Shown: positions 27,122 through 40,748, counted from the first letter of the stretch. The stretch: DNA of 64,000 nt from Galactobacillus timonensis (GCF_900240265.1 NZ_LT964739.1:828565-892564), one strand, 5' to 3'. The notes: generated by a model from the sequence alone, not told the origin. Made by a program: numbers and translations.

Positions 27122-27910
27122 ATGAAGCACGAGGAATTGTTCAAGAACAAGATGATTATGGGCATGGTTCATCTGGACCCGATGCCGGGTAACCCTGCAT
27201 ATAAGGGAAACAATGCTGAGATTGAAGAAAAGGCACTTCGTGATGCGCATACACTGATCGATTGCGGATGCGATGCGATCATGCTTGAAAACTTCAGCGA
27301 CTGGCCCCAGTACAGCACAGAGGTTCCTCTGGCTGGGTATTCGCTGCAACTGAAAATTGCAACAGAAATCCGTGAATTCTGCAAGATCCCGTTTGGTGTA
27401 AATATTGAAATGAACGCATGGAAACAGGAATGGATCATGGCCTATGCAGTAGGCGCTGATTTCATTCGTGTAGAGGCGTTTGTAGATAACCGCGCTGGTT
27501 CCTTTGGATATATCGAAGGATGCTCGACGCCGCTTGCACAGCTTCAGAAGGAATATCCTTCAAAGACCATGCTGTTTACGGATGTACATACTGCTGAGAC
27601 ATATGGTGTCCCTGATGTTGCAATCAATGAGCTGGCTGGAAATGCGATCGGACATGACTCTGACGCCATCATTGTGACAGAGAATGATCACTGCAAGCAT
27701 GTGACGCCTGAAGATGTCAAGAGTATGCGTGAAGCTATCGGTGATTTCCCGATTATTGTTGGCAACGGTGTTCATGAGGACAATGTTCTCGACTATCTGA
27801 AATATGCAGATGGAATTATTGTCGGCCGTGGTTTTAAGAAGGATGGGAAGGTTGATCCGGAGCTTGTAAAGAGCTTTATGGGTCTCGTTCGCGGAGTATA
27901 CTCAAAGTAA
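27122..27910 (+). CDS. BtpA/SgcQ-family protein, copy 2
   Basis: This 262-residue paralogue has MGMVHLDPMPGNPAY, CDAIMLENFSDWP, GVNIEMNAW, GADFIRVEAF and FPIIVGNGV in the same positions as copy 1. The copies are clearly diverged, so they may act on different substrates or pair. It lies 16 bp downstream with a GGAGAAGAG site. It ends the PTS operon, just before a hairpin without a T-run. Confidence 0.88.
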   Translation: MKHEELFKNKMIMGMVHLDPMPGNPAYKGNNAEIEEKALRDAHTLIDCGCDAIMLENFSDWPQYSTEVPLAGYSLQLKIATEIREFCKIPFGVNIEMNAWKQEWIMAYAVGADFIRVEAFVDNRAGSFGYIEGCSTPLAQLQKEYPSKTMLFTDVHTAETYGVPDVAINELAGNAIGHDSDAIIVTENDHCKHVTPEDVKSMREAIGDFPIIVGNGVHEDNVLDYLKYADGIIVGRGFKKDGKVDPELVKSFMGLVRGVYSK

Positions 27911-27933
27911 CGCTTTATTGAATCATAGATGTG

Positions 27934-27965
27934 GCCGGAGTGAAAATGTTTATTTTTGCTCCGGC
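27934..27965 (+). terminator. Possible terminator of the PTS operon
   Basis: GCCGGAG (27934-27940) pairs with CTCCGGC (27959-27965), with inner AAAAT/ATTTT pairs. The tail is not a clean T-run, so termination may be partial. Confidence 0.45.
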
Positions 27966-27978
27966 TGAATCTTTATGA

Positions 27979-28521
27979 ATGACTATGAAGAATATAGAGA
28001 CATGTGAGCTGTGTGGAAAAAATCTGCCGGTATATACAACAGCGGATGGAAAATATGTCTGTAAAGACTGCTTGATAAAAGCAGGCTACCTTCCAGGAAA
28101 AAACCTAAGCTATTTTCCGTTTTCAATGTTCAAGAATTCTTTCGACAGGATGGAACAGTTTTCTGAGACAGACCGTGTTGGCAATATGCTTTCGATTGAC
28201 AGTGTTCATCATCTTTGGCGATGTCCAATAAATCATGACGGATGCCATGATTTCAAGGAGATTATCAGCTGGAAGATCATTGAAAATACAGATGTCCAGA
28301 AAAATGGACCGACACGCTGGATTGGTAAAATTCCGGGCATGGGCGGAGAAGTCTGTAATTCATTGCGCCTACAGATTACGTTATCTGGAAAAGAAGAGAT
28401 CACGGAGTATCTGAACTTTGTTGTTGCCACAGTGAACAAGAGCAGCAGACTATATAAAGATTCGTATGATCTGATGCATCAGTGTATCGCAAAACTTGAA
28501 GGGATGAAGAAAGTCGGCTGA
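27979..28521 (+). CDS. Zinc-finger protein (DUF4428-like N-terminus), unknown function
   Basis: The 180-residue protein begins with a treble-clef-like zinc finger, CELCGK-...-VCKDC, within the first 35 residues. The remaining domain has YFPFSMFKNS and a second Cys/His cluster WRCPINHDGCHDF, and is not assigned. No good SD is seen; ATGs at 27979 and 27985 are both possible. It lies behind the PTS operon in the same AT-rich segment. I do not recognise a function. Confidence 0.6.
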   Translation: MTMKNIETCELCGKNLPVYTTADGKYVCKDCLIKAGYLPGKNLSYFPFSMFKNSFDRMEQFSETDRVGNMLSIDSVHHLWRCPINHDGCHDFKEIISWKIIENTDVQKNGPTRWIGKIPGMGGEVCNSLRLQITLSGKEEITEYLNFVVATVNKSSRLYKDSYDLMHQCIAKLEGMKKVG

Positions 28522-28547
28522 TTCACCTAACAATTTTTAACACATAC

Positions 28548-28573
28548 AAAAAAACACGGACCGTTTTGGCCCG
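28548..28573 (-). terminator. Intrinsic terminator (minus strand)
   Basis: On the minus strand CGGGCC-AAAACGG-TCCG forms a short stem followed by TG and seven T residues. It ends the Cys-rich gene. Confidence 0.6.
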
Positions 28574-28588
28574 CGCCTGTACAGCCGA

Positions 28589-29032
28589 CTATTTAAGCAT
28601 TTCATCCAGAATTTCGCAGGAAGCAGCACAGTAGGTTTTACATCTAGAATATAAGCCGCGTTCTTCGATCAGCTTGCTCTGCTCAGGATCGGCATTGCTT
28701 AAGCCGTCAAGCAGTCCGCGGCATGTAAGCGATCCGCAGCGATCGACAAATTTCTTTTCGAATTCATGGATCTTGTTTTTGAGAATCTGATCCTGTTCCT
28801 TAGAGTTTGGTGCACTGAATCCATATTTCAGACCAAGAAGGATAATAGCACCTGAGACGGCGCCGCATGTTTCTCCGGCGAAGCATCCGCCGCCAAGTCC
28901 GGATGCCAGTTTCATTGCTTCTTCTTTCTCGAGTCCAAATTGTTCGGAAGCATGACTTATGACAACCTGGCTGCAATGATATCCTTGCTCATCGAGCATC
29001 TTCCCTGCTAATTCTTCCGTCATTTTTTCCAT
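28589..29032 (-). CDS. C_GCAxxG_C_C-family redox protein
   Basis: The 147-residue protein has the family Cys pattern: YHCSQVV near the start, GGGCFAGETCGAVSG in the middle, DRCGSLTCR and a C-terminal CKTYCAASC. These helical proteins are thought to bind metal or act in redox chemistry; the function is not established. The start at 29032 has GGGGAG nine bases upstream; an in-frame ATG at 29056 is less likely. It is divergent from the CoA-disulfide-reductase-like gene. Confidence 0.8.
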   Translation of the reverse strand: MEKMTEELAGKMLDEQGYHCSQVVISHASEQFGLEKEEAMKLASGLGGGCFAGETCGAVSGAIILLGLKYGFSAPNSKEQDQILKNKIHEFEKKFVDRCGSLTCRGLLDGLSNADPEQSKLIEERGLYSRCKTYCAASCEILDEMLK

Positions 29033-29186
29033 CGTATTGTTCTCCCCTGCAGGCATGTTACCTGCTCCTCCAAGTTTTATTTATCATACTACAGTCGATA
29101 GATGAAGAGATGATAAACAGTAAGCAATATTAGCTGTTAAATAGATATAGGAATTTCATAAATATATAGAAAGGAATTGAATACGT

Positions 29187-30881
29187 ATGACAAAAGTTGT
29201 GGTTGTTGGCGGTGTTGCAGGAGGCGGTTCCGCTGCGGCAAGAATCCGGCGGCTGGATGAGTCCGCTGAGATTGTGATCTATGAGCGTGGCTCCTTTGTT
29301 TCGTTCTCTAACTGCTGTCTTCCTTATTATCTAAGCCGCACGGTTGAGAACATAGATGATCTGGTAATGATGTCTGTGGATCAGTATCGGAATCAGTACA
29401 ACATTAATGTTCATACAAATACGGAGGTGACATCCATTGACAGAGAGAAAAGAACCGTCACAATCCATGACCTCGTAACAAATGAGATGAGGGAAGATAA
29501 CTATGACGTTCTGATTCTTTCTACTGGTGCTGCTCCGATCCTTCCGGCGAGTATAAAAGGGATTGATCGTCTGAATGTATTTACGATCAGGAATGTGGAT
29601 GACATTGGACGGCTGGATCACTATGTCATGGAAACAAAGTCTCATAACATTGCGATTGTTGGTGGAGGATTCATTGGCTGCGAAGTGGCTGAAAATCTGA
29701 AGAAAGGTGATCGCTGTGTTTCAATCATCGAGGCACAGAATCAGATCATGTCGAATTTCGATTTTGACATGGTTCAGATCCTTCACAAGGAGATGCTGGA
29801 CAATGGTGTACGTCTTGTACTGGGAGATGGGCTCAAGGAAATCACGGACGGGTATTGCGTAACTCAAAGTGGCAAACAAGTTCCTGCAGATGTTGTTGTC
29901 ATGGCAATCGGTGTACGTCCTGAAACGACGCTGGCAAAGAATGCTGGTCTTGAAATTGGCGAGACGGGCGGTATTAAGGTGAATCACAATTTCCAGACCA
30001 GTGATCCTTCCATCTATGCTGTTGGTGATGCGATTGAAGAATTTAATGAATTAACAGGAAAGCCGGGAAGAATCGCACTTGCTTGGCCGGCACAGATGGA
30101 AGCTCGTAAGGCTGCCGATGCAATTTATGGTAAGCCGGATCATCGCACTGGCTTTATTGGATCTTCGGTAGTGCGTATCTTTACGAAGTATGCGGCAAGC
30201 ACGGGATTGAATGAAACCAACGCGAAAAAGGCAGGCATTTCCTATGACTTTGTTTATGTGATTCCGCAGGACAAGGTCGGAATTATGCCTGATAGTGAGC
30301 CGATTCATCTGAAGCTTCTGTTCGAGGTTCCTACGGGCAGAATCCTTGGGGCGCAAGCAATTGGTGATCATGACGCAGATCGTAGAATTGATGTCATTGC
30401 AACGCTGATTCATATGGGCGGTACGCTTGAAGATCTGCGTGATGTAGAGCTTTGCTATGCACCGGTTGTTTCAACAGCTAAGGATGCGGTTCATATGGCA
30501 GCGCTGGTTGGATTGAATGTGCTGAACGGGGTGTTCCGTCAGGTGAAGGTTTCGGATGTCCGTGGCCTAGTTGAAAACAATGCGTACATTATCGATGTAC
30601 GCGAGAAGGGTGAATATGCAAGGGGGCACATCATTGGAAGTCATAATATTCCGCTCAGTGAACTTCGGAGTCGAGTCAATGAAATTCCGAAGGAACGGCC
30701 GGTGTATCTCCATTGCCGCTCGAGCCAAAGAAGTTACAACGCTCTGATGGCTTTGCAGAATCTTGGATTTGATAATGTATACAACATTTCGGGTTCGTTC
30801 CTTGGACTCTCGCTGTATGAGTATGGCCAGACTGAGATCTATGGAAAAGAGCCGATTCTGACGGAGTATAACTTCAACTGA
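29187..30881 (+). CDS. CoA-disulfide reductase-like oxidoreductase with rhodanese domain
   Basis: The 564-residue protein has an N-terminal FAD motif VVVGGVAGGGSAAARIRR, a second GGGFIGCEVAENL nucleotide site, and a dimerisation domain. A C-terminal rhodanese domain (about residues 470-555) carries catalytic Cys510 in HCRSSQRS. This CoADR-Rhd layout handles CoA disulfides, per- or polysulfides. The active-site region is SFSNCCLPYYL: the usual Cys-Gly is Cys43-Cys44. AGAAAGGA is upstream. Together with the neighbouring Cys-rich protein it suggests thiol or sulfur handling. Confidence 0.85.
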   Translation: MTKVVVVGGVAGGGSAAARIRRLDESAEIVIYERGSFVSFSNCCLPYYLSRTVENIDDLVMMSVDQYRNQYNINVHTNTEVTSIDREKRTVTIHDLVTNEMREDNYDVLILSTGAAPILPASIKGIDRLNVFTIRNVDDIGRLDHYVMETKSHNIAIVGGGFIGCEVAENLKKGDRCVSIIEAQNQIMSNFDFDMVQILHKEMLDNGVRLVLGDGLKEITDGYCVTQSGKQVPADVVVMAIGVRPETTLAKNAGLEIGETGGIKVNHNFQTSDPSIYAVGDAIEEFNELTGKPGRIALAWPAQMEARKAADAIYGKPDHRTGFIGSSVVRIFTKYAASTGLNETNAKKAGISYDFVYVIPQDKVGIMPDSEPIHLKLLFEVPTGRILGAQAIGDHDADRRIDVIATLIHMGGTLEDLRDVELCYAPVVSTAKDAVHMAALVGLNVLNGVFRQVKVSDVRGLVENNAYIIDVREKGEYARGHIIGSHNIPLSELRSRVNEIPKERPVYLHCRSSQRSYNALMALQNLGFDNVYNISGSFLGLSLYEYGQTEIYGKEPILTEYNFN

Positions 30882-30972
30882 TATTACGGCAAGCGTAAGT
30901 TTTTACAAAGGTTTTACTACTTTGTGAAAGTTCTAACTAGACGTATAAATAATCTTGTGATAATTTTAATAA

Positions 30973-32361
<1,389 letters not shown>

Positions 32362-32363
32362 TA

Positions 32364-33170
32364 ATGTCTTTTAAAGATGAAGTTGTCATTGTGACTGGAA
32401 GTGGCATCAATCCTAAGGCGTTTGAAAAGTTCCACAAGATCGGCATGGGTGCCGTCATTGCGAACATGTTTTATCAGGAAGGCGCAAAAGTTGCGATCCT
32501 AGATATTAACGAAGAGTTCGGCAATGAGACCTTAAGGCACTTTGGCATGGATCCGCAACGGATACTGGTTCACAAGTGCAACGTTGCTGATGAGGATGAT
32601 GTAAAGGCTTCTGTACAGGCGGTTCTGGATCGCTGGGGAACGGTTGATCATCTTGTGAATACTGCTGGATGGGGCGGACCTCAAAAACGTACAGAGGACT
32701 ATACGACGGAAGCGTTCAAGCGTGTTTACGATATCAATGCCCTTGGAACCTATATGATGATGGAACATGTTCTGCCAGTGATGCAGAAAAACAAGAAGGG
32801 ATCAATCGTAAATTTTGGCTCAGTGTCGGGAATGTTCGGATATTCGCTGGAGATTGGCTATGGTTCTTCTAAGTGGGCAATTATTGGTATGTCGAAGAAC
32901 GCAGCTGTAGAAAATGGAAAGAACGGTGTGCGTGTCAATTCCATCTCTCCAGGCTGGGTAGATACGCCGATGTTTGCTTCGATTCTCAATGGATATAAGG
33001 AGGACGGAATTGGCCACGATGGCTGGGACAATGTTACGGTCGGGCCGATGGGAAGAATTGCGGAGCCGGAAGAAATTGGTAATGTCGTTCTGTTCCTGTG
33101 CAGTGACAAGGCTTCCTATATCAATGGTGCAAATATTCTAGTTGATGGTGGAATGACGGCAGGGAACTGA
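32364..33170 (+). CDS. Short-chain dehydrogenase/reductase
   Basis: The 268-residue protein is a classical SDR: VVIVTGSGINPKAF with an inserted loop before the third glycine, LDINE (NAD(H)-type acidic residue after strand 2), NTAGWGG, FGSVSG (catalytic Ser) and YGSSKWA (Tyr-x3-Lys), plus NSISPGWVDTPM and an FLCSDKASYINGANILVDGG end. The widened cofactor loop is unusual. The substrate is unknown; co-transcription with the permease suggests an amino-acid-derived hydroxy or oxo acid. A GAGAGG site precedes the ATG. Confidence 0.88.
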   Translation: MSFKDEVVIVTGSGINPKAFEKFHKIGMGAVIANMFYQEGAKVAILDINEEFGNETLRHFGMDPQRILVHKCNVADEDDVKASVQAVLDRWGTVDHLVNTAGWGGPQKRTEDYTTEAFKRVYDINALGTYMMMEHVLPVMQKNKKGSIVNFGSVSGMFGYSLEIGYGSSKWAIIGMSKNAAVENGKNGVRVNSISPGWVDTPMFASILNGYKEDGIGHDGWDNVTVGPMGRIAEPEEIGNVVLFLCSDKASYINGANILVDGGMTAGN

Positions 33171-33193
33171 AGAAATTATTAAATTGGAAACAT

Positions 33194-33241
33194 AGCGGAT
33201 GTCAAAGGTAAGATAGACCTCTTGATATCTGCTTTCTTTTT
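33194..33241 (+). terminator. Terminator of the APC-SDR operon
   Basis: AGCGGATGTCAA pairs with TTGATATCTGCT over 12 positions with two wobbles, followed by TTCTTTTTG. Confidence 0.75.
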
Positions 33242-33302
33242 GTCTGTGCTTATCTTTACAAGCGTGATGATAATAAGCCAAAATAGGAAATAACAAACAT
33301 TA

Positions 33303-33329
33303 CATTTCATGAGGAAAAATCATGAAATG
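33303..33329. promoter_or_regulatory. Palindromic element upstream of the NhaC-like gene
   Basis: A 10-bp perfect inverted repeat (CATTTCATGA / TCATGAAATG) with a 7-base loop. No T-run follows; it may be an operator or an RNA hairpin. Confidence 0.5.
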
Positions 33330-33521
33330 ACTAGTAAGCTTTATAATTTTCAGTGTTCTGTTTTTTAGGCGACTGTGGATAAAACCAACTGCCTTTTTGA
33401 ACCTGAAACAATAGTTGTTTCGTTTTCATTTTTCACATATATGCATACACAAAATAGGCGGTTCATGCTACAGGTATTAATCTTTCGGCAATATTATTTT
33501 GGTATTGGGGGATAACAAAGT

Positions 33522-34979
33522 ATGGAAAGGGTTATGGATCATCATACCTGGCTGCACAAGCTGCTGACATATGGCGTCGGCATTGTGCTGGTTTGTGTAT
33601 GCTTTGCGGTTTCTGCAATGTCGAAAGAAGTAAATCCGGCGATTGGGACTCTCATCGTCATTTTTCTTCTGTATTATGCTCTGCTGTCGAGACGCATTCT
33701 TGAGACGCTGATCTTTGGAGCGTTCATGGGTCTTGCACTGATCTATGGCAAGGGCGGTTTCTCTGGCTTTGTGGATGGACTTGTGGAACGTACCTATTCC
33801 AACATGGAGCTTGATGACTTCGTTTGGATGATCGTGAACTGCGACCTCCTGAATGTGTTTGTCCGCCTGCTTGGAAGAGCCGGATCTACGGCCTCCTTCT
33901 CAAAAATCGTCCAGAAACACGCGAAGACCGGAAAATCGCTGAACTTTTGGACGTGGCTAATGCAGTTTCCGCTGTTCTTCGATGACTATATGCATATTAC
34001 AGTAAATGGCGGCATCATGACACCGATCTACGATGAAAAGAAAGTGCCTCGGGAAGACTGTGCCTTCATTATTCAGACGCTTGGCGAGCCGATCCGTGTC
34101 TTATTTCCGATCAGTTCTTGGACCGCATTCATGGCAGGCATTTTCGTAGTCGATGGCTTTGCTTCGACATATGCAGAAGGGTTCCGCGCATTTCTAAAAA
34201 CAATTCCATTCAGTTTTTATGCATGGGTGGCAATGATTGGCTCTTTGCTGTTTGCTTTAGGAAAGCTGCCGCGCTTCCGCGGAATGAAGACGCCGCATCC
34301 AGAATTATATAAACCGCTGGATGAGATCGAAAATGATACGGAGACGGAACGATCTGGGCGCCGGGGAAATCTGTTCGACTTTTTCATGCCTATCCTGGTA
34401 ATGATTCTTCTTTCGTATTTCTTTGACTGGGATCTGGTACCTGCGATGCTGGTGGTGACGCCGTTGACATTTGTCTATTATCTGCTGCGTGGGATCATCG
34501 ACACAGATGATGTGGAAGAATGTCTGATTGAAGGCTGTAAGGAATTTACGTACCTGAATCTTCTGATCCTCTTCAGTTATGTCCTTGGTGACTGCATCTC
34601 TGCAATCGGTTATACGGATTATCTCGTTGGCCTGGCTCAGCAGTTTGCGGATCCGCGTCTTCTGCCGCTGGCATTATTTGTAATCTTCAGCTGCTCTGAG
34701 GCCGCAATGTCATTGAACTGGAACCTGTTGCTGATCGCATTTCCAGTGATTCTTCCGATGGCTATTCAGATCGGGGCAAATCCGTACCTTTGCGCGGCGG
34801 CAATGATATCTGCCGGAGCATTTGGAAATAACTTCTGCTATATCTGTGACTTTTCAACTTTGACGGCATCGGTGACCGGACTTCCAACAGCCTACCATGC
34901 AAGCAACTGTGTTCCTTATTCACTGATGTTTGGGGCAGTGACTGCTGTGCTGTATCTTGTGGCTGGTTTTATTTTCTAA
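33522..34979 (+). CDS. NhaC-type Na+/H+ antiporter family protein
   Basis: The 485-residue protein has 11-13 hydrophobic segments and the family motif FFDDYMHITVNGGIMTPIYDEKKVPRE (about residues 152-178), where NhaC proteins have the Asp pair used in cation exchange. GGGGG lies upstream of ATG 33522; ATG 33534 is a possible alternative. It is followed by an amidase with only a few bases between, so substrate transport, for example exchange linked to an amide, is also possible. Some members exchange organic acids such as malate for lactate. Confidence 0.78.
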   Translation: MERVMDHHTWLHKLLTYGVGIVLVCVCFAVSAMSKEVNPAIGTLIVIFLLYYALLSRRILETLIFGAFMGLALIYGKGGFSGFVDGLVERTYSNMELDDFVWMIVNCDLLNVFVRLLGRAGSTASFSKIVQKHAKTGKSLNFWTWLMQFPLFFDDYMHITVNGGIMTPIYDEKKVPREDCAFIIQTLGEPIRVLFPISSWTAFMAGIFVVDGFASTYAEGFRAFLKTIPFSFYAWVAMIGSLLFALGKLPRFRGMKTPHPELYKPLDEIENDTETERSGRRGNLFDFFMPILVMILLSYFFDWDLVPAMLVVTPLTFVYYLLRGIIDTDDVEECLIEGCKEFTYLNLLILFSYVLGDCISAIGYTDYLVGLAQQFADPRLLPLALFVIFSCSEAAMSLNWNLLLIAFPVILPMAIQIGANPYLCAAAMISAGAFGNNFCYICDFSTLTASVTGLPTAYHASNCVPYSLMFGAVTAVLYLVAGFIF

Positions 34980-34989
34980 GGAGGGAGAT

Positions 34990-35892
34990 ATGCTTACACT
35001 GAGAAAATTCATCTATGACTTTTGCAAGGACAATGCGCCGGAGGCAAATTGTGACCCCGGTACGATTGTTCATTTTGTGACCCAGGACTGCTTCGGGGGA
35101 CAGATTAAAACGGAAGCGGACCACGAAGAAAACATCGACTTTACCCACACTAATCCAGCAACGGGACCGCTGTATGTCAACGGTGCCGAACCGGGCGATG
35201 TACTGGCTGTTGATATTCTAGATATTCAGACCGCTAGTCACGGTGTGATCGCAACGATTGAAGGGTTTGGGGCGCTTTGGAAGACATGTGAACTGCGCAC
35301 GAAGATTGTTCAGGTCAGGGATGGTGTCGTTTATTTCAACGACGTCACGTGGCCGGCGGATCCGATGATCGGCGTCATTGGTACGGCACCGGCCAAAGAT
35401 CCTGTACCTTCCGGCTACAGCTTCTGCTGCGGGGGAAATATGGACAGCCGGAAGATCCGCAAGGGAGCGACTGTTTATTTCCCGGTACAGGTGGAAGGTG
35501 CTCTGCTGGCAATGGGCGATGTACATGCAAGTATGGGCGATGGCGAAGTGTGTGAGACAGGCATCGAGATCGCGGCAGACATTGTTGTACGTGTGCGGCT
35601 GATCAAGCAGTTTCATTTGAACTGGCCTGTGACGGAGACGGCGGACGCATGGTATGTCAATACAAACGGCCGTACCTGTGATACGGCCATTCAGCGGGGC
35701 TATGAGGAACTGCAGCGGCTGGTGATGAACGCCTATGGCTGGGATGCGACGGATACGACAATGTATATCAGTGTGCAGGGAATCCTCGAAGCCAATCAGG
35801 CCGTTCTCGACCAAAATGAAACCGACGAAGAAGGAGATACCTTCCGCGTCGGTGTACCGAAACTTGCAGGCAAGCCGCGTCTGATTCCCTGA
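34990..35892 (+). CDS. Acetamidase/formamidase family protein
   Basis: The 300-residue protein matches the FmdA/AmdA family: VHFVTQDCFGGQI, NPATGPLYVNGAEPGDVLAVDI, GVIGTAP, GGNMDSRKI and LAMGDVHASMGDGEV are its successive signatures. These enzymes hydrolyse short amides such as formamide to ammonia, with divalent metal. AAGGAGG precedes the ATG at 34990; the longer frame from 34957 overlaps the antiporter. Its stop abuts the convergent RidA stop (TGATCA). Confidence 0.9.
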   Translation: MLTLRKFIYDFCKDNAPEANCDPGTIVHFVTQDCFGGQIKTEADHEENIDFTHTNPATGPLYVNGAEPGDVLAVDILDIQTASHGVIATIEGFGALWKTCELRTKIVQVRDGVVYFNDVTWPADPMIGVIGTAPAKDPVPSGYSFCCGGNMDSRKIRKGATVYFPVQVEGALLAMGDVHASMGDGEVCETGIEIAADIVVRVRLIKQFHLNWPVTETADAWYVNTNGRTCDTAIQRGYEELQRLVMNAYGWDATDTTMYISVQGILEANQAVLDQNETDEEGDTFRVGVPKLAGKPRLIP

Positions 35893-36270
35893 TCAGGCCT
35901 TGATGGCGATGGTTTCTACTTCAGCCAGCGCGCCTTTGGGCAGCTGTTTGACAGCGACGCAGGAGCGGGCAGGCTTCGATGTAAAGAAATCGGCGTAGAC
36001 TTCATTGAACCTGGTAAAATCATTCATATCCGCAAGGAAGCAGGTTGTCTTGACAACATCGTCAACGGAATAACCTGCTTCTTTCAGTACGGCGTCGATA
36101 TTGCGCATGATCTGGGAAGCCTGTTCTTCGATGGTGGATCCGGCCATGGCGTTGGTGGCGGGATCAACGGGAATCATGCCGGAGATGTAGAGAATATTTC
36201 CGGCCTGAACTGCCTGGGAATAGGGGCCGATGGCTGCCGGTGCCTTGTCTGTATATATCTTGTTATTCAT
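35893..36270 (-). CDS. RidA/YjgF-family enamine/imine deaminase
   Basis: The 125-residue protein has the RidA signature: AAIGPYSQAVQAGNILYISG at the N-terminus and ARSCVAVKQLPKGALAEVE at the end, with the catalytic Arg (near residue 105) and Glu. RidA hydrolyses reactive 2-aminoacrylate-type intermediates produced by PLP enzymes. AAGGAAG precedes the ATG. It is convergent with the amidase and divergent from lacZ. Confidence 0.93.
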   Translation of the reverse strand: MNNKIYTDKAPAAIGPYSQAVQAGNILYISGMIPVDPATNAMAGSTIEEQASQIMRNIDAVLKEAGYSVDDVVKTTCFLADMNDFTRFNEVYADFFTSKPARSCVAVKQLPKGALAEVETIAIKA

Positions 36271-36315
36271 GAAATTGTCTTCCTTTCATTTAACTTGTAC
36301 AGAATAATATTGAGT

Positions 36316-36326
36316 AATGAGTCATT
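36316..36326. promoter_or_regulatory. Possible lacZ operator
   Basis: The perfect palindrome AATGA-G-TCATT is followed directly by a near-palindrome CATTGGTCAATG (36323-36334). Both lie 25-45 bp before the lacZ start in a short divergent region. Confidence 0.4.
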
Positions 36327-36344
36327 GGTCAATGATTGTGTTGA

Positions 36345-39458
<3,114 letters not shown>

Positions 39459-39529
39459 GATGAGCGAATGAATGCGGCGGGTATGAGTCTGACGCTGTGA
39501 TTCCGGCGGCTCAAAAATGATGGGCAGGA

Positions 39530-39577
39530 AAAATGGTTTCGAACGTAAATGATTACGCCCGAAACCATTTTATTTTT
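39530..39577. terminator. Bidirectional terminator
   Basis: AAAATGGTTTCG (39530-39541) pairs with CGAAACCATTTT (39560-39571), followed by ATTTTTC. It lies between the convergent lacZ and M24 peptidase genes. Confidence 0.85.
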
Positions 39578-39599
39578 CTAAGGATGATGTTTTGATGTT

Positions 39600-40748
39600 T
39601 TAGTCATTGCTGAACTCAAACAGATCACGCGGAAAGTGAGTAAGGAACTCGGCACCCGTATCCGTAACCAGCACCATGTCTTCGACACGCATATAGCACT
39701 CGCCGGGGAAAGCCATCTTCGGCTCACTGCAGAAGATCATGCCGGGCTTGAGGATGGCGTCGGTCTGTGCGTTGACCATCGGATGTTCGTGGCACTCGGT
39801 ACCGATCTGGTGGCCGAGCATGCGTTCATCCTTATAGCGCAGATAATCGAGGTAACCGTCTTTTTCCACATCGTCGCGGATCATGTCGAAGCAGTCTTTG
39901 ACATTGGTTTTGTAGGGAACGATCTGCTCAACAAGATGGACGCAGGCATGGTTCAAAACGTCGTAGCCGTGTTTCACGAGCTCCGGAGCCTTTCCATAGT
40001 ACACGGTGCGCCCCCAGTCGCTGCAGTAGCCATGGTCTATATAGCCGACATCGAAGGCGATGGCGGTACCGGGCACCAGGACAGAGTCACGTGAGAAGTC
40101 AAACATCTCATCCGGCCCGAAGGTGCCCCGCGTCTTGAAGCCGGCGGTCGGCGGAAAGGAAAAATCCTGAATACCGTGATCGAAGCCGTACTGCATCAGA
40201 AGATTTTCCGCATCCCACTGGGTCATGCCTTCATGAAGATGTTTGACGCAATGCATGACCGCATCATCGGTAAACTGTGCCATCCTGCGCATCTGGGCAA
40301 TCTCGTTTTGATCCTTGATGGAACGCATCTCATCAAAGAGACGTTCGGCAGGTACGGTTTGAATATTGGGATTTACTTCATGGAGCGTATCCTTCAGAAA
40401 CTGTTCGCAGTCGTTGCCGATGCCGATGACGGTGCCGGTAATGACTCTGGCCAGCGTATCTTCGAACTGATCCATATAGGAAGGAATGACCTTCTGATTG
40501 GGAAACTGATCCTTATACTGCGGAATCGTGATGATCGTGCAGTCACCGTCCCTGGATAAGAACAGCAGCGTCTCAGGATTGATCTTCGACTGATGGAGAC
40601 CTTCGATGTTATCCATGCATGCGCGCTGCCAAAAATACTGCGTACATTCCGATAGATACTGAAAAACAGGGCCGGTGGCGAAGAGAACACCATCGAGACG
40701 GGCGTTATTGATTACTTCACATGCCTTTGTTCTGCGGGCAGATATCAT
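39600..40748 (-). CDS. M24-family peptidase (Xaa-Pro aminopeptidase/prolidase-like)
   Basis: The 382-residue protein has a creatinase-type N-terminal domain and a pita-bread C-terminal domain. The metal ligands are visible: two Asp in FDVGYIDHGYCSDWGR, His in GHQIGTECHEHP, Glu in FCSEPKMAF and Glu in MRVEDMVLV. These enzymes cleave peptides next to proline. A purine-rich AGAAAGAAGGAT site is upstream. It is divergent from the opp operon and shares its control region, consistent with peptide use. Confidence 0.9.
   Translation of the reverse strand: MISARRTKACEVINNARLDGVLFATGPVFQYLSECTQYFWQRACMDNIEGLHQSKINPETLLFLSRDGDCTIITIPQYKDQFPNQKVIPSYMDQFEDTLARVITGTVIGIGNDCEQFLKDTLHEVNPNIQTVPAERLFDEMRSIKDQNEIAQMRRMAQFTDDAVMHCVKHLHEGMTQWDAENLLMQYGFDHGIQDFSFPPTAGFKTRGTFGPDEMFDFSRDSVLVPGTAIAFDVGYIDHGYCSDWGRTVYYGKAPELVKHGYDVLNHACVHLVEQIVPYKTNVKDCFDMIRDDVEKDGYLDYLRYKDERMLGHQIGTECHEHPMVNAQTDAILKPGMIFCSEPKMAFPGECYMRVEDMVLVTDTGAEFLTHFPRDLFEFSND

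Larger units (their letters stand above)
33171..33521. other. Intergenic region with several hairpins
   Basis: No gene is supported. It contains the SDR terminator (33194-33241), a perfect palindrome CATTTCATGA-GGAAAAA-TCATGAAATG (33303-33329) and GAAACAA-TAG-TTGTTTC (33405-33421). I could not fix a promoter for the following gene. Confidence 0.6.
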
